A stretch of 64,000 nucleotides of DNA, taken from the NCBI RefSeq assembly GCF_029537375.1, contig NZ_CP120679.1:2592001-2656000 (forward strand), given 5' to 3'. The notes below the pieces were generated by a model that saw only the letters and a list, made by a program, of their open reading frames with translations, was not told the DNA's origin and did no database searches. The stretch is from Bacillus sp. HSf4. GTDB taxonomy: Bacteria > Bacillota > Bacilli > Bacillales > Bacillaceae. The position numbers and the translations under genes were made by a program. Shown here piece by piece: positions 48,370 through 56,406 of this stretch. Each line of letters opens with the position of its first letter. Position 1 is the first letter of the stretch.

Positions 48370-48764
48370 ATGACCGATGATTCAAATGGTTTTCGCAGAT
48401 TTTCATTCCCTTTCGATCCCTGCTTTATTTTGCTGTTCGTGTTGTTTTTTTGTTACTTATCAGTTGCCGTTTTTGCTGCCGGAACATATCAACATGCTCT
48501 GCGATTTGAAGAGTAATCACTATAGAGGAAAAAGGCCGATACTCGTAATGGGAAGAGTTATATGTGAGTCAATGTACCCTGGCCATTTGCCGTATAAAAC
48601 CGCTGCCCTTTTTGAATGGAGCAGAAACCGGGGAAATCATTTAAGGTTTTTCATGCCGCGGATTCAAAGGAGACACTAACCTCATTAAATTTGAGGATTT
48701 TCAGGTGTAGAAATGAAGTAAGTCCTTCTTTCAGCAGAAAGGGCTTTACTCATTAGAAACTGTT
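48370..48764. other. Intergenic, AT-rich accessory sequence
   Basis: Beginning of the stretch not shared with B. subtilis gene order. An imperfect hairpin at about 48718-48751 (GTAAGTCC...GGGCTTTAC) is the only structure seen. A 100-codon plus-strand open frame (48377-48679) lacks a ribosome site and protein-like composition. Confidence 0.5.
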
Positions 48765-49007
48765 TTATTCCAAGCAGTTTTTTGCTTCGATATGTTTTCT
48801 TATAATAATTGTCGTACGAATATGTTTTAGTGAGTTTTGACTCCTCCAAAAGCTTTTATGGCTTTTTTGATCTTTAACCGCTTTAACTAAGCTGGCCAGT
48901 ACGTCACCAACAGCACCTATACAACCTAGGGCTCCTTCAGTTTTGAATGGCTTGTCCGATTGTTTAGCACATAAAAGTGTTGAGAATTCAAATATCACCA
49001 TACTCAA
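48765..49007 (-). CDS. Doubtful small ORF, possible peptide or remnant
   Basis: Open frame of up to 80 codons. Its middle part, EGALGCIGAVGDVLASLVKAV, reads like a short amphipathic or membrane-active helix with a Gly/Ala-rich face, and the C-terminal part is basic. No ribosome site precedes the first TTG or the ATG two codons later. It could be the remains of a bacteriocin-like or phage peptide gene, or chance. Confidence 0.25.
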   Translation of the reverse strand: MSMVIFEFSTLLCAKQSDKPFKTEGALGCIGAVGDVLASLVKAVKDQKSHKSFWRSQNSLKHIRTTIIIRKHIEAKNCLE

Positions 49008-49166
49008 GTCTTGGAAGTTGCCTAACTATTGATGTCTTCTTAGGTTTCTAACGATTAGCAATATTTAAGACAAAAATTGTAATGCATTTCATATGAATTG
49101 CAGGACTTCTCATCAATATTTGCTCATTAGATAATGAAAAAACACTCTCAGTGTTTGAAAGTGTTA

Positions 49167-49175
49167 TGGTAAAAT
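49167..49175 (+). promoter_or_regulatory. Extended -10 promoter of the toxin gene
   Basis: TG-G-TAAAAT about 70 bases before the toxin start codon; no convincing -35. Confidence 0.5.
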
Positions 49176-49217
49176 ATTCATTGTACAAAGTTTTGGCTCA
49201 CTCAAGGGAAGTTGGCT

Positions 49218-49238
49218 CATCCCCTATGAAAGGGGGTG
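49218..49238 (+). promoter_or_regulatory. Hairpin hiding the toxin ribosome site
   Basis: CATCCCCT pairs with AGGGGGTG (8 bp, one G-U) across a 5-base loop. The right arm is the ribosome-binding site, so the toxin mRNA is likely translated poorly until refolded. Confidence 0.65.
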
Positions 49239-49244
49239 ATGCTA

Positions 49245-49328
49245 ATGGCAACTTTTCATGCGATTTATTTAATGATCGCTTTTGGCACGTTTATTCTTGC
49301 CTTGTTGTCGTATATAAACAAGAAATAG
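49245..49328 (+). CDS. Hol-Tox-like type I toxin peptide
   Basis: 27-residue hydrophobic peptide (ATFHAIYLMIAFGTFILALL core, then SYINKK) of the putative holin-like toxin type, akin to TxpA/BsrE/BsrH/BsrG of B. subtilis: a single membrane helix with a short charged tail. The ribosome site AAAGGGGGTGATG is strong but lies in a hairpin. A perfect 12-bp inverted repeat encloses the ORF (49201-49212 with 49329-49340), and a terminator follows at 49420-49447. An antisense promoter lies downstream. Toxicity is an inference from the family. Confidence 0.8.
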   Translation: MATFHAIYLMIAFGTFILALLSYINKK

Positions 49329-49495
49329 ACTTCCCTTGAGCCCGCAAAGTTCCAGGGAAAGTCTATTCAAAAGACGCTTTGAGCCAGCCCCTTGAGGGCC
49401 GCTTTGTACTTCTGACTCGACTGTTGGCGCAGTCGGGTCTTTTTTAGTTTATGCAAAGATGAATAAGAATAAACCATGTAATGCATTACATTCTT
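49250..49495 (-). ncRNA. Predicted antisense antitoxin RNA
   Basis: A promoter on the minus strand at 49502-49530 would start an RNA near 49495, running across the toxin terminator and into the toxin 3' region. The 3' end is a guess. Hairpin GACTTTCCCT / AGGGAAGTC near 49329-49364 could end it inside the overlap. This layout (3'-overlapping antisense) is that of RatA, SR4 and related antitoxins. No direct evidence of transcription. Confidence 0.45.
49420..49447 (+). terminator. Terminator of the toxin mRNA
   Basis: GACTCGACTG / CAGTCGGGTC stem (G-U pairs), 6-base loop, then T6. Confidence 0.8.
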
Positions 49496-49501
49496 TATTT
49501 A

Positions 49502-49530
49502 ATAGTAATCAAATTTCATTACGTTGTAAA
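49502..49530 (-). promoter_or_regulatory. Promoter of the antisense RNA
   Basis: TTTACA, 17 bases, TACTAT on the minus strand, 55 bases beyond the toxin terminator. Confidence 0.6.
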
Positions 49531-49610
49531 CGATTTTGTTTACATGTATGAACATTTAAAGTGCCTCTTCAACGTAAAAGAGCAGGCTTATATCCACAAC
49601 CAATTTATGG

Positions 49611-49841
49611 TTATAAACGTGATTTTCCTGCCTTCGTCACGGCTTTCAATTCGGATTCTGTGTATGCTTTTAAAGAGGTCGATGCATTCTTTTCATCATC
49701 TTCTTTTGATCCGTCATCCTTTGATTCATCTTTGCTCCCGGTTTCATCTTTGATTAATTCACAGTCAAATTGTTCATTGTCTTTGAGATAGAGATAAACC
49801 GATTTTTTGACGTTTCGCTCTGCTCTCAGAAGTTGATTCAA
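49611..49841 (-). pseudogene. Acidic ORF, probably frameshifted remnant
   Basis: 76-codon frame with a Lys/Arg/Leu-rich N-terminal part (LLRAERNVKKSVYLYLK), a very acidic centre (KDESKDDGSKEDDEKN) and ELKAVTKAG near the end. Its TTG start has no ribosome site. A neighbouring frame from an ATG at about 49869-49878 encodes MTEARAFES and then stops. Joining the two frames would give one natural-looking N-terminus, so a frameshift is likely. Not recognised as a known family. Confidence 0.35.
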
Positions 49842-49988
49842 AAGCTCTTGCCTCAGTCATTATTTCCATTGCGCTAGTCTTTCTGCGATAGGAGAGAGGC
49901 TATTCACCGTTAAATATCTAATGATATAGGTGCACATTAAGTCTCACTTAATAATGAACATATGTACTCTCCCCGTTTCCAAATGAAA

Positions 49989-50012
49989 AAGCGTCTTTGT
50001 GAACGCTTCCTT
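49989..50012 (-). terminator. Weak hairpin with T run
   Basis: GCGT / ACGC with T5 on the minus strand, upstream of the remnant ORF at 49.6 kb. Confidence 0.3.
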
Positions 50013-50019
50013 AACGAAA

Positions 50020-50050
50020 GAAAAAAGCTTCCGGCCTCTCCTCCGGAAAC
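50020..50050 (-). terminator. Terminator of the siderophore-binding gene
   Basis: GTTTCCGG / CCGGAAGC stem with a T6 run on the minus strand, 20 bases after the stop. Confidence 0.8.
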
Positions 50051-50069
50051 TTTAAGACAGCTTTTTATT

Positions 50070-51014
50070 CTACTTTGTTAAACTTTCAGTGATAAACTTC
50101 AGCTGGCCTTCCAATGAGATCGGATCAGAAAAATAGAAAGCCACCGGATCGATTTGATACACATGATCATGCTTGACGGCGTCGAGATTTTTCCAGATGG
50201 AAGTATCAAATACACCGCCGTCTTCACCGCCTGACTGCCATGGCCCGATAAAAATATAGTCTCCGGCGAAATCAGGCAGCTTTTCAAGGGAAATGCTCGT
50301 ATATCCCGGACCTTCTTTGATTGTTTTTTCTTTCGTCAGCTTTGTTGCATTCAATCCGAGGTCATGATAGACGATCCTTCCGCCTCTTCCGAATTTATCG
50401 CCGTACACATAGATCTCTTTGCCATTCGTTTGCATAATGGAAACCGTTTTGTTGCCGATGGCTTTTTGAACTTTTGCTTTTGCCGCGGAAACCTTCTTGT
50501 CCCACTCAGCCAGCCATTTTTCCGCTTTATCTTCCGTATCGGTCATTTTAGCGAAATCCTTCAGCTGTTCGAGGCTGTCCTTGCCGTATTTCAAGGCAAC
50601 CGTCGGGGCGATTTTTTCCAGCTTTTCAATATCTGCATCCTGCGTCGTCCAAACCACAATCAGGTCCGGCTTTAATTTAATGATTTTTTCAGCGGAAACA
50701 CCGTCTCCTATGTTTGTCACGCCATCGGTTTTCCCTTTGAAGTACGGGTTTTCAAATACCCTGTCAGGCGCCCCGACCACGTTGATCCCAAGCGTCTTGA
50801 AATATCCGTAATAGTCGTCAGCCATGACAACTACTCTTTTCGGATGCTTAGGGATTTTAACCGTTCCGTTTTCAGCCTTGTATGTAATGGTCTCTTCCTG
50901 CTTTGCATCAGAAGAAGATCCTTTATTCTCTGATTGATTTCCGCATGCCGCCAAAGCCGCAATCATGAGTAAGGCAAACAATGCAGCTCCGATTTTCTTG
51001 CACTTAAACGTCAT
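50070..51014 (-). CDS. Iron-siderophore-binding lipoprotein
   Basis: Substrate-binding lipoprotein of an iron-siderophore ABC importer, 314 residues. Lipobox LAAC near residue 23 and a low-complexity tether (SENKGSSSDAKQEE). The helical-backbone binding fold is recognisable from IPKHPKRVVVMADDYYGYFK, KLKPDLIVVWTT, LEKIAPTVALKYG, SISLEKLPDFAGDYIFIGP and IWKNLDAVKHDHVYQID. The sequence is closest in my memory to B. subtilis YxeB (ferrioxamine binding, uses FhuBGC). No permease or ATPase gene adjoins it, so it must borrow one. A Fur-like box precedes it. Confidence 0.9.
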   Translation of the reverse strand: MTFKCKKIGAALFALLMIAALAACGNQSENKGSSSDAKQEETITYKAENGTVKIPKHPKRVVVMADDYYGYFKTLGINVVGAPDRVFENPYFKGKTDGVTNIGDGVSAEKIIKLKPDLIVVWTTQDADIEKLEKIAPTVALKYGKDSLEQLKDFAKMTDTEDKAEKWLAEWDKKVSAAKAKVQKAIGNKTVSIMQTNGKEIYVYGDKFGRGGRIVYHDLGLNATKLTKEKTIKEGPGYTSISLEKLPDFAGDYIFIGPWQSGGEDGGVFDTSIWKNLDAVKHDHVYQIDPVAFYFSDPISLEGQLKFITESLTK

Positions 51015-51041
51015 CTGTCATACCTTCTTTCAATGTTTATA

Positions 51042-51062
51042 TGATAAAGAAAATCATTATCA
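51042..51062 (-). promoter_or_regulatory. Fur box
   Basis: Minus strand begins TGATAATGATTTTC and ends TTTATCA; it matches the 7-1-7 Fur motif TGATAATNATTATCA with a few mismatches, about 30 bases upstream of the siderophore-binding gene. Confidence 0.75.
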
Positions 51063-51127
51063 ATTATACCATGGAAAGTATGCTTGACACACTGTTTTTT
51101 GTAAAGTGAGCGAACTTCACAGAACGG

Positions 51128-51162
51128 AAAAAACAGGCCGGATCTGTCGAAAACCGGCCTGT
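51128..51162 (-). terminator. Terminator-like hairpin downstream of yqgS
   Basis: ACAGGCCGG / CCGGCCTGT stem, 12-base loop, T6 on the minus strand, 34-68 bases after the yqgS stop codon. Confidence 0.85.
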
Positions 51163-51195
51163 AAAAGCTGCCGCTGTTAAAGAACGGAAGCTTTT

Positions 51196-53106
51196 TTATT
51201 CTTTTTGGCTGCCCTTTTGTTGACCGGCAGCCGGCTGTTTTTTCAATCGTTCACTGTCGTAAAATCTCAACAAATCGCCGTATATGATCTGATCTGAGAG
51301 TGAAAGCTCCTGTTTGGCTTTTTCGATGTAGGGCTCACAGCTCTCTTGATTCTTCACAGGCTGTCCCGTTGATTTATCATAGCATACACCGTCTGTGTAA
51401 ACTTTGTCTTTCGTAATAAAGCTTCCGTCGCGAAGCACCGTGAACTCCTCTTTATCTTTGGAAAACAAGTCATTTCCGAACTGGATTTGATCGCTTGAGT
51501 CAATTCCAAGCAAATTCAGCAGAGTCGGCCTGATGTCAATTTGCCCGCCGACGGTATCAATTGTTTTCGGTTCTTTGTCGGTTACGCCTGGAATGTGAAT
51601 CACCAGCGGCACTCTTTGAAGCTGGACTTCCTCAAAAGGCGTTACTTCCCTTCCGAGGAACTGCCCCATCGCTTCATTGTGGTTTTCGGAAATGCCGTAA
51701 TGGTCTCCGTATAACACGATGATGGAGTTCTCATAAAGGCCGTCCTCTTTCAGCTTTTCAATAAAACGCTTGAGCGCCTCATCCTGATAGCGGACTGTAG
51801 GAAAATATCTGTTTAATGTGCGGCTCTTTGAATCATATTCGTCAATCATCTTATCTTCTTCATCAAGTTCAAACGGAAAATGATTCGTCAGCGTGATCAG
51901 TCTCGTGTAAAAAGGCTGTGGCAGATCTTTCATCAGCTCTGACGTCTGCTCAAAAAATTCTTTGTCTTTCAGCCCCCAGCCGACAGAGTTTCCCTCATTG
52001 ACTTCATATGAATTGATATCATAAAATTTGTCGTATTCTAAAGACTTATACATGATATCCCGATTCCAGAAACTTTTGTTGTTCGCATGAAATATCGCGG
52101 AATAGTAGCCGTGATTTTTCAAAATTTCCGGAGCTGCCGTATATTCATTTCCGGCATTCGTAAAGAAGACCGCTCCCCTTCCCAGCGGATAAAGGGAATT
52201 ATCGACGATAAATTCTGAATCTGAGGTTTTTCCCTGGCCTGTCTGATGATAAAAGTTTTCAAAACTGTAGCTTTTTTTAATCAAGTCGTTCAAATATGGC
52301 GTAATTTCCTTGCCGTTCAGCTTCTGATTGATGACGAAGCTTTGGGTCGATTCTAAAGATACGAGAATCACATTTCGCCCTTTGGCGATACCGGCTAAAT
52401 CTTTGTTTGTTTCCGTCCTGTTCGCATTGACAAAGTTTTCAACCTCTGTGAGGCTGTTGCTGTCTGCCAGAGCGCGCTGGGCGGACTGCTTCGACTGGAT
52501 GAGGCCGTCATAGATATGGTAGTTGTAAAGGCTGATGTTTTTGACAAGCACCTCTCTGTCGAACGATCTCGTCAAGAGCTGCGGCCTTTCAGCCTCTGAC
52601 ATTCCCAAATTGAAAAAGAAAACGGCTGCGGCAAACAAAAAATATGCCGCTCGCTCCTTTCTCGTTAACGTGTTGCCGGATTTGGCGGCATGGCGTTTGT
52701 GAAGCCAAATCAAAATCGCGATGTCTACGACAAGAAGCAGGTCGGCAGGCATAAACAAAGATGTGATGCTGCTTCCCAAATCCCCCATATTATTCGTCTG
52801 GAATAAGACAGGAATCGTTAAGAAATCGTTGTAAAAACGATAGAAAACCATGTTGGCCAAAAGAATAAGTGTCAAAACGATACTCGTTCCGATAATGAAG
52901 CGGTTTCTGTTTTTTTCTTTAAAAAACAAGCCGATTCCGAAAACAACAAGCAAAAAGCTTAACGGGTTGATGAACAAAATAAACTCTTGCATGAAGTTTT
53001 CAATTTTAATGTTAAAGCTGGTTTTATAAACGACATATGTTTTCAGCCACATCAGCAATGTCGCAAGCAGCAAAAATGATACTTTCGAAAAAAATGGCTT
53101 TCTCAT
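51196..53106 (-). CDS. yqgS: LTA synthase family protein YqgS
   Basis: Polyglycerolphosphate lipoteichoic acid synthase paralogue. Five N-terminal membrane helices (about 10-200), then an extracellular sulfatase-like domain. Catalytic Thr in [10 protein letters not shown], metal-site segments [25 protein letters not shown]. Adds glycerolphosphate units from phosphatidylglycerol; in B. subtilis YqgS contributes mainly in sporulation. ATG at 53106 follows GGGAGG and gives 636 residues (638 in B. subtilis). The open frame continues 40 codons upstream without conservation. Confidence 0.95.
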   Translation of the reverse strand: MRKPFFSKVSFLLLATLLMWLKTYVVYKTSFNIKIENFMQEFILFINPLSFLLVVFGIGLFFKEKNRNRFIIGTSIVLTLILLANMVFYRFYNDFLTIPVLFQTNNMGDLGSSITSLFMPADLLLVVDIAILIWLHKRHAAKSGNTLTRKERAAYFLFAAAVFFFNLGMSEAERPQLLTRSFDREVLVKNISLYNYHIYDGLIQSKQSAQRALADSNSLTEVENFVNANRTETNKDLAGIAKGRNVILVSLESTQSFVINQKLNGKEITPYLNDLIKKSYSFENFYHQTGQGKTSDSEFIVDNSLYPLGRGAVFFTNAGNEYTAAPEILKNHGYYSAIFHANNKSFWNRDIMYKSLEYDKFYDINSYEVNEGNSVGWGLKDKEFFEQTSELMKDLPQPFYTRLITLTNHFPFELDEEDKMIDEYDSKSRTLNRYFPTVRYQDEALKRFIEKLKEDGLYENSIIVLYGDHYGISENHNEAMGQFLGREVTPFEEVQLQRVPLVIHIPGVTDKEPKTIDTVGGQIDIRPTLLNLLGIDSSDQIQFGNDLFSKDKEEFTVLRDGSFITKDKVYTDGVCYDKSTGQPVKNQESCEPYIEKAKQELSLSDQIIYGDLLRFYDSERLKKQPAAGQQKGSQKE

Positions 53107-53286
53107 GCCAAACCTCCCTCTACAGCAAGACGCATAATTCCGGGAAATACTATTTCCACATCCTGTTTTTAGAAAATTAACAAAATGACTAAACGATATC
53201 TTAACCTGATTGGACAAAAAAATCAAACTTTTTTAATATTTGTTTCAAAGTGTTCAATATCTGCTTCCATTAACCGCGGAAAAGGT

Positions 53287-54258
53287 TTATATCACAGGCT
53301 TTGCTTGATTTTTAAGCCATGCGTTTTTCGCAATCCATGCGCCGCCGATGACTCCCGCGTCATTTCCAAGGGAGGCGATGACAATCTCAGCGGCCTTGCC
53401 CGCTCTTGGGAAGGCGTATCGCTGAAACGACTTTTCCACTTTTGAACGCAGGATTTCACCTGCTTTTGAAACGCCGCCGCCAATCACGATTTTTGCTGGG
53501 TTCAATGAGCTCGCCAAGTTGCCGAGAACAAGGCCCAAATGGTTCGTCACATAATCGATGACCTCCAAGGCGGCCGGATCGTTTTGTTCAGCGGCTTCAA
53601 AAATATGACGAGCCGTTACATCAGGAATGTCCTTTAAAACCGAATCACAGCCGGCTGCGATTTTCTCGTTGACGATTCTGACGATGCCTGTTGCAGACGC
53701 GATCGTTTCGATACAGCCGGTTTTTCCGCAGTTGCATGGCGCTCCGCCTTCAGGAACCGATGAGATGTGGCCGATTTCTCCCCCGGCTCCGTTTTTTCCG
53801 TGGACAATTTCTCCATTGACAATAATGCCGCCGCCGACTCCCGTTCCCAGCGTGACGAGAATCAAATCCTTCGCGCCGTCTCCGGCCCCTTTCCACATTT
53901 CGCCGAGAGCCGCGATGTTCGCGTCGTTTTCAATGGCCGCAGGCAAACCTGTCTCAGCCTCCAAATGGTCTTTTAAAGGATAGTTTTCCCAGCCCATATT
54001 GGTTGTTTTATAAACAATGCCTGTCTCTATATCGACCGGGCCGGGCGCTCCCATACCGATCCACTTCAATATCTGCTTCGGCTTTCCGATTTCCTCCAGT
54101 TTGCTGTCGATCGCTTTTGCAATGCTTAATGTAACGGTGTCACCCGATTTATCGGTTGGAATTTCCCACTTATGCTGGATCTCTCCATAAGCGCTTACAA
54201 AAGCGAGTTTTACAGTCGTTCCTCCAAGATCGATCCCGACCAGCCAGCTGTCATTCAT
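53287..54258 (-). CDS. glcK: Glucokinase (ROK family)
   Basis: Phosphorylates glucose with ATP. ROK signature: [14 protein letters not shown] at 8-21, [34 protein letters not shown], and the zinc-binding [10 protein letters not shown]. 323 residues. Follows yqgQ by 26 bases, as in B. subtilis (yqgR). Confidence 0.96.
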   Translation of the reverse strand: MNDSWLVGIDLGGTTVKLAFVSAYGEIQHKWEIPTDKSGDTVTLSIAKAIDSKLEEIGKPKQILKWIGMGAPGPVDIETGIVYKTTNMGWENYPLKDHLEAETGLPAAIENDANIAALGEMWKGAGDGAKDLILVTLGTGVGGGIIVNGEIVHGKNGAGGEIGHISSVPEGGAPCNCGKTGCIETIASATGIVRIVNEKIAAGCDSVLKDIPDVTARHIFEAAEQNDPAALEVIDYVTNHLGLVLGNLASSLNPAKIVIGGGVSKAGEILRSKVEKSFQRYAFPRAGKAAEIVIASLGNDAGVIGGAWIAKNAWLKNQAKPVI

Positions 54259-54284
54259 TTATAAATCCCCCTAGTCCAACTGTT

Positions 54285-54482
54285 TTATTTTTTCTTTATA
54301 TTCGTCAGTTCATTCTGCAAAATCGACATGGCTTGAATCCATTGTTCTTTTTCGATCAGATTTGAAAGGAAGATTTCTTTCAGTTCTTCCATCATGAACT
54401 CAATCTCGAGCTTTCGATCTCCGAAATATACGAAGCATCCGAATCGTTTCAGAAGCTGCTGTACATCATATACGGTTTTCAT
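54285..54482 (-). CDS. yqgQ: DUF910 protein YqgQ
   Basis: 65-residue three-helix protein, characteristic TVYDVQQLLKRFG, VYFGDRKLEIEFM and EKEQWIQAMSIL. Function unknown; structure of the B. subtilis homologue is known to me as a small helical bundle. ATG at 54482 is preferred; a TTG four codons upstream lacks spacing. Confidence 0.87.
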   Translation of the reverse strand: MKTVYDVQQLLKRFGCFVYFGDRKLEIEFMMEELKEIFLSNLIEKEQWIQAMSILQNELTNIKKK

Positions 54483-54545
54483 TTTATTCACCAAGCTTCC
54501 TGAGGTCTAACAATAGGTTATAAATAATGCCTGCCTGCGTCAAGC

Positions 54546-54583
54546 AAAAAAAAGCCTGCTTTCGGAAATGAAAGCAGGCTTTT
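54546..54583 (-). terminator. Terminator after the germination gene
   Basis: AGCCTGCTTTC / GAAAGCAGGCT perfect 11-bp stem with T8 on the minus strand. Confidence 0.9.
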
Positions 54584-56036
54584 AACGGTCGGGATCCTGA
54601 GGATTTAAAAATACGGGCCGTCTATTTTTGAGAGGCATCGGCGTGCGAATCGCGATATCGCGAAACGCTCTGTAGTCAAAGGGAATGAACGGCCATAAGT
54701 ATGGGACATGGAAGGACTTCATTCTGACCAAATAAACAATCCAGCAGAAGATGGCGATGACAAATCCAATCGGTCCGAATGCGCCGGCTGTGAGGAGCAG
54801 CACGATCCTGACCAGCCGGTTCGCAACACTCATTTCATAGCTTGGCGTGGCAAATGTGCCGATGGCGGCGACGGCCAGATAAAGGACAACCTCATGCGAA
54901 AACAGTCCGACTTGCACCGCGACTTCTCCGATCATTAACGCCGCGACAAGTCCGAGTGCTGTTGCAAGCGATGACGGCGTATGTATTGCAGCCATTCTCA
55001 TCATGTCGACCCCTATTTCGATGATCAGAAACTGCGCGAGCAAAGGGATGGCCCCCTTTTTTTCAGGCCCGATATATTGAAGGGCATCAGGCAGCAGTTC
55101 AGGATGAACGGACAGCAAAAACCAGAGCGGAAGCAAAAAGATCGAAGCTAATACTGATATAAAACGGACAAACCGCATATAGGCACCGGCAAGAGGCTTG
55201 TTCCGATACTCTTCGGCATGCTGCAAATGGTGCCAGAAAGTAGCCGGAGTAATCAGTGCGCTCGGTGAACCGTCGACAAAGACGAGGATATGGCCTTCAT
55301 ATAAATGAACGGCAGCAGTATCCGGTCTTTCAGTATAGCGGACCGTCGGGTAAGGGTTCCAGTGCCGGCCGCCGATGTATTCCTCCAGCGTCTTCTCGGC
55401 CATCGTCAAAGCGTCCGTGTCGATCGCTTCCAATGACTGCTTTAGTTTTTTGACATTCTCCAAATCAGCGATATCTTCCAGATAACAGACGACGACGTCT
55501 GTTTTGCTTCTTCTTCCGATTTGCATATACTCCATCCTCAAGGAACGATCGCGGATTCTTCTTCTTGTCAACGCTGTGTTAAACACAATCGTTTCGACAA
55601 AACCGTCTCTCGATCCCCTGACAACCCGCTCATTATCGGGTTCTTCAGGGCTTCTGGCCGGATATGTTCTGGCATCTATGATAATCGCGTGATCAATGCC
55701 GTCGACAAGCAGCGCGGTCGGACCTGACAAGACCTGGTCTGCTACTTTGTCCAGATCGTCCTCAGTTGCAATTTCCACATAGGGAATATACGTCTTAATC
55801 AGATGTTCGAGCGGATCCTCTTCCAAACAAGCCGGTGAGAGCTTTGACAGATTTTTTTGGAGATAGTGCATGATATCGTCTTTTACAAACCCGTCGACAA
55901 GGTAAAACGCCATCTTTCTCCCCGCGTACACCACATCGAGCCTGATCATGTCAAAGCTCTTATCGACTCCAAGCTTTTCGTTTAAAAACTCAATATTTTC
56001 AGCTAAATCTTTTTGCACAACATGCTTTTTTTCCAT
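54582..56036 (-). CDS. GerA/SpoVAF-family spore germination protein
   Basis: 484-residue protein of the GerA alpha-subunit family (PF03323-like). A soluble N-terminal part (about 1-240) contains NTALTRRRIRDRSLRME and VVVCYLEDIAD. FVDGSPSALITPATFWHHLQ follows, then about five membrane helices with IEIGVDMMRMAAIHTPSSL. The shape and N-terminus resemble SpoVAF, which sits in the spoVA operon in B. subtilis; here it stands alone between yqgQ and gluP. ATG at 56036 is 8 bases after GGGAG. Expected in the spore inner membrane. Confidence 0.85.
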   Translation of the reverse strand: MEKKHVVQKDLAENIEFLNEKLGVDKSFDMIRLDVVYAGRKMAFYLVDGFVKDDIMHYLQKNLSKLSPACLEEDPLEHLIKTYIPYVEIATEDDLDKVADQVLSGPTALLVDGIDHAIIIDARTYPARSPEEPDNERVVRGSRDGFVETIVFNTALTRRRIRDRSLRMEYMQIGRRSKTDVVVCYLEDIADLENVKKLKQSLEAIDTDALTMAEKTLEEYIGGRHWNPYPTVRYTERPDTAAVHLYEGHILVFVDGSPSALITPATFWHHLQHAEEYRNKPLAGAYMRFVRFISVLASIFLLPLWFLLSVHPELLPDALQYIGPEKKGAIPLLAQFLIIEIGVDMMRMAAIHTPSSLATALGLVAALMIGEVAVQVGLFSHEVVLYLAVAAIGTFATPSYEMSVANRLVRIVLLLTAGAFGPIGFVIAIFCWIVYLVRMKSFHVPYLWPFIPFDYRAFRDIAIRTPMPLKNRRPVFLNPQDPDR

Positions 56037-56110
56037 GATAAAAGCTCCCGTCAAATGAGTCTGTTCTCTGTTAGACCATTTTTAACATAACGGAAGCTTT
56101 TCATACTTGA

Positions 56111-56401
56111 TCACCTAAGCCGTTTCTTTTTTAATTTGTCATGCAGCGTTTGATAGATGTCTTCATCAGGCTTTTCTTTTAAGGCCTTTCGGACGGATTG
56201 TTCCGCTTTTGACCATTCGCCTTGTCTCGCGTAAACAACGGCCAGGTTATAATGGGAGGCATGGTCTGAAGGATCTTTTTTGACAACCATTTTCAGGTGT
56301 TTTTCTGCACCTTCATATTGGTCGAGCTGCATTTCAGAGACGGCAAGCAGCTTCAGGCTTTCGATCGAAGCATTCGGGTCGTCGCCTGCCTCCTTCAACA
56401 C
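56111..56401 (-). pseudogene. TPR domain separated from gluP
   Basis: Frame encoding about 96 residues from a TTG (MLKEAGDDPNAS). TPR-like helices SIESLKLLAVSEMQLDQYEGAEKHL and HASHYNLAVVYARQGEW match the C-terminus of B. subtilis YqgP. No well-spaced ribosome site precedes the TTG, so separate translation is doubtful. Confidence 0.8.
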
Positions 56402-56406
56402 CTCTT

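Noticed and set aside
48377-48679. 100-codon plus-strand open frame after yqgT
   Set aside because: No ribosome site, mixed composition with Cys clusters typical of noncoding translation, no recognisable domain.
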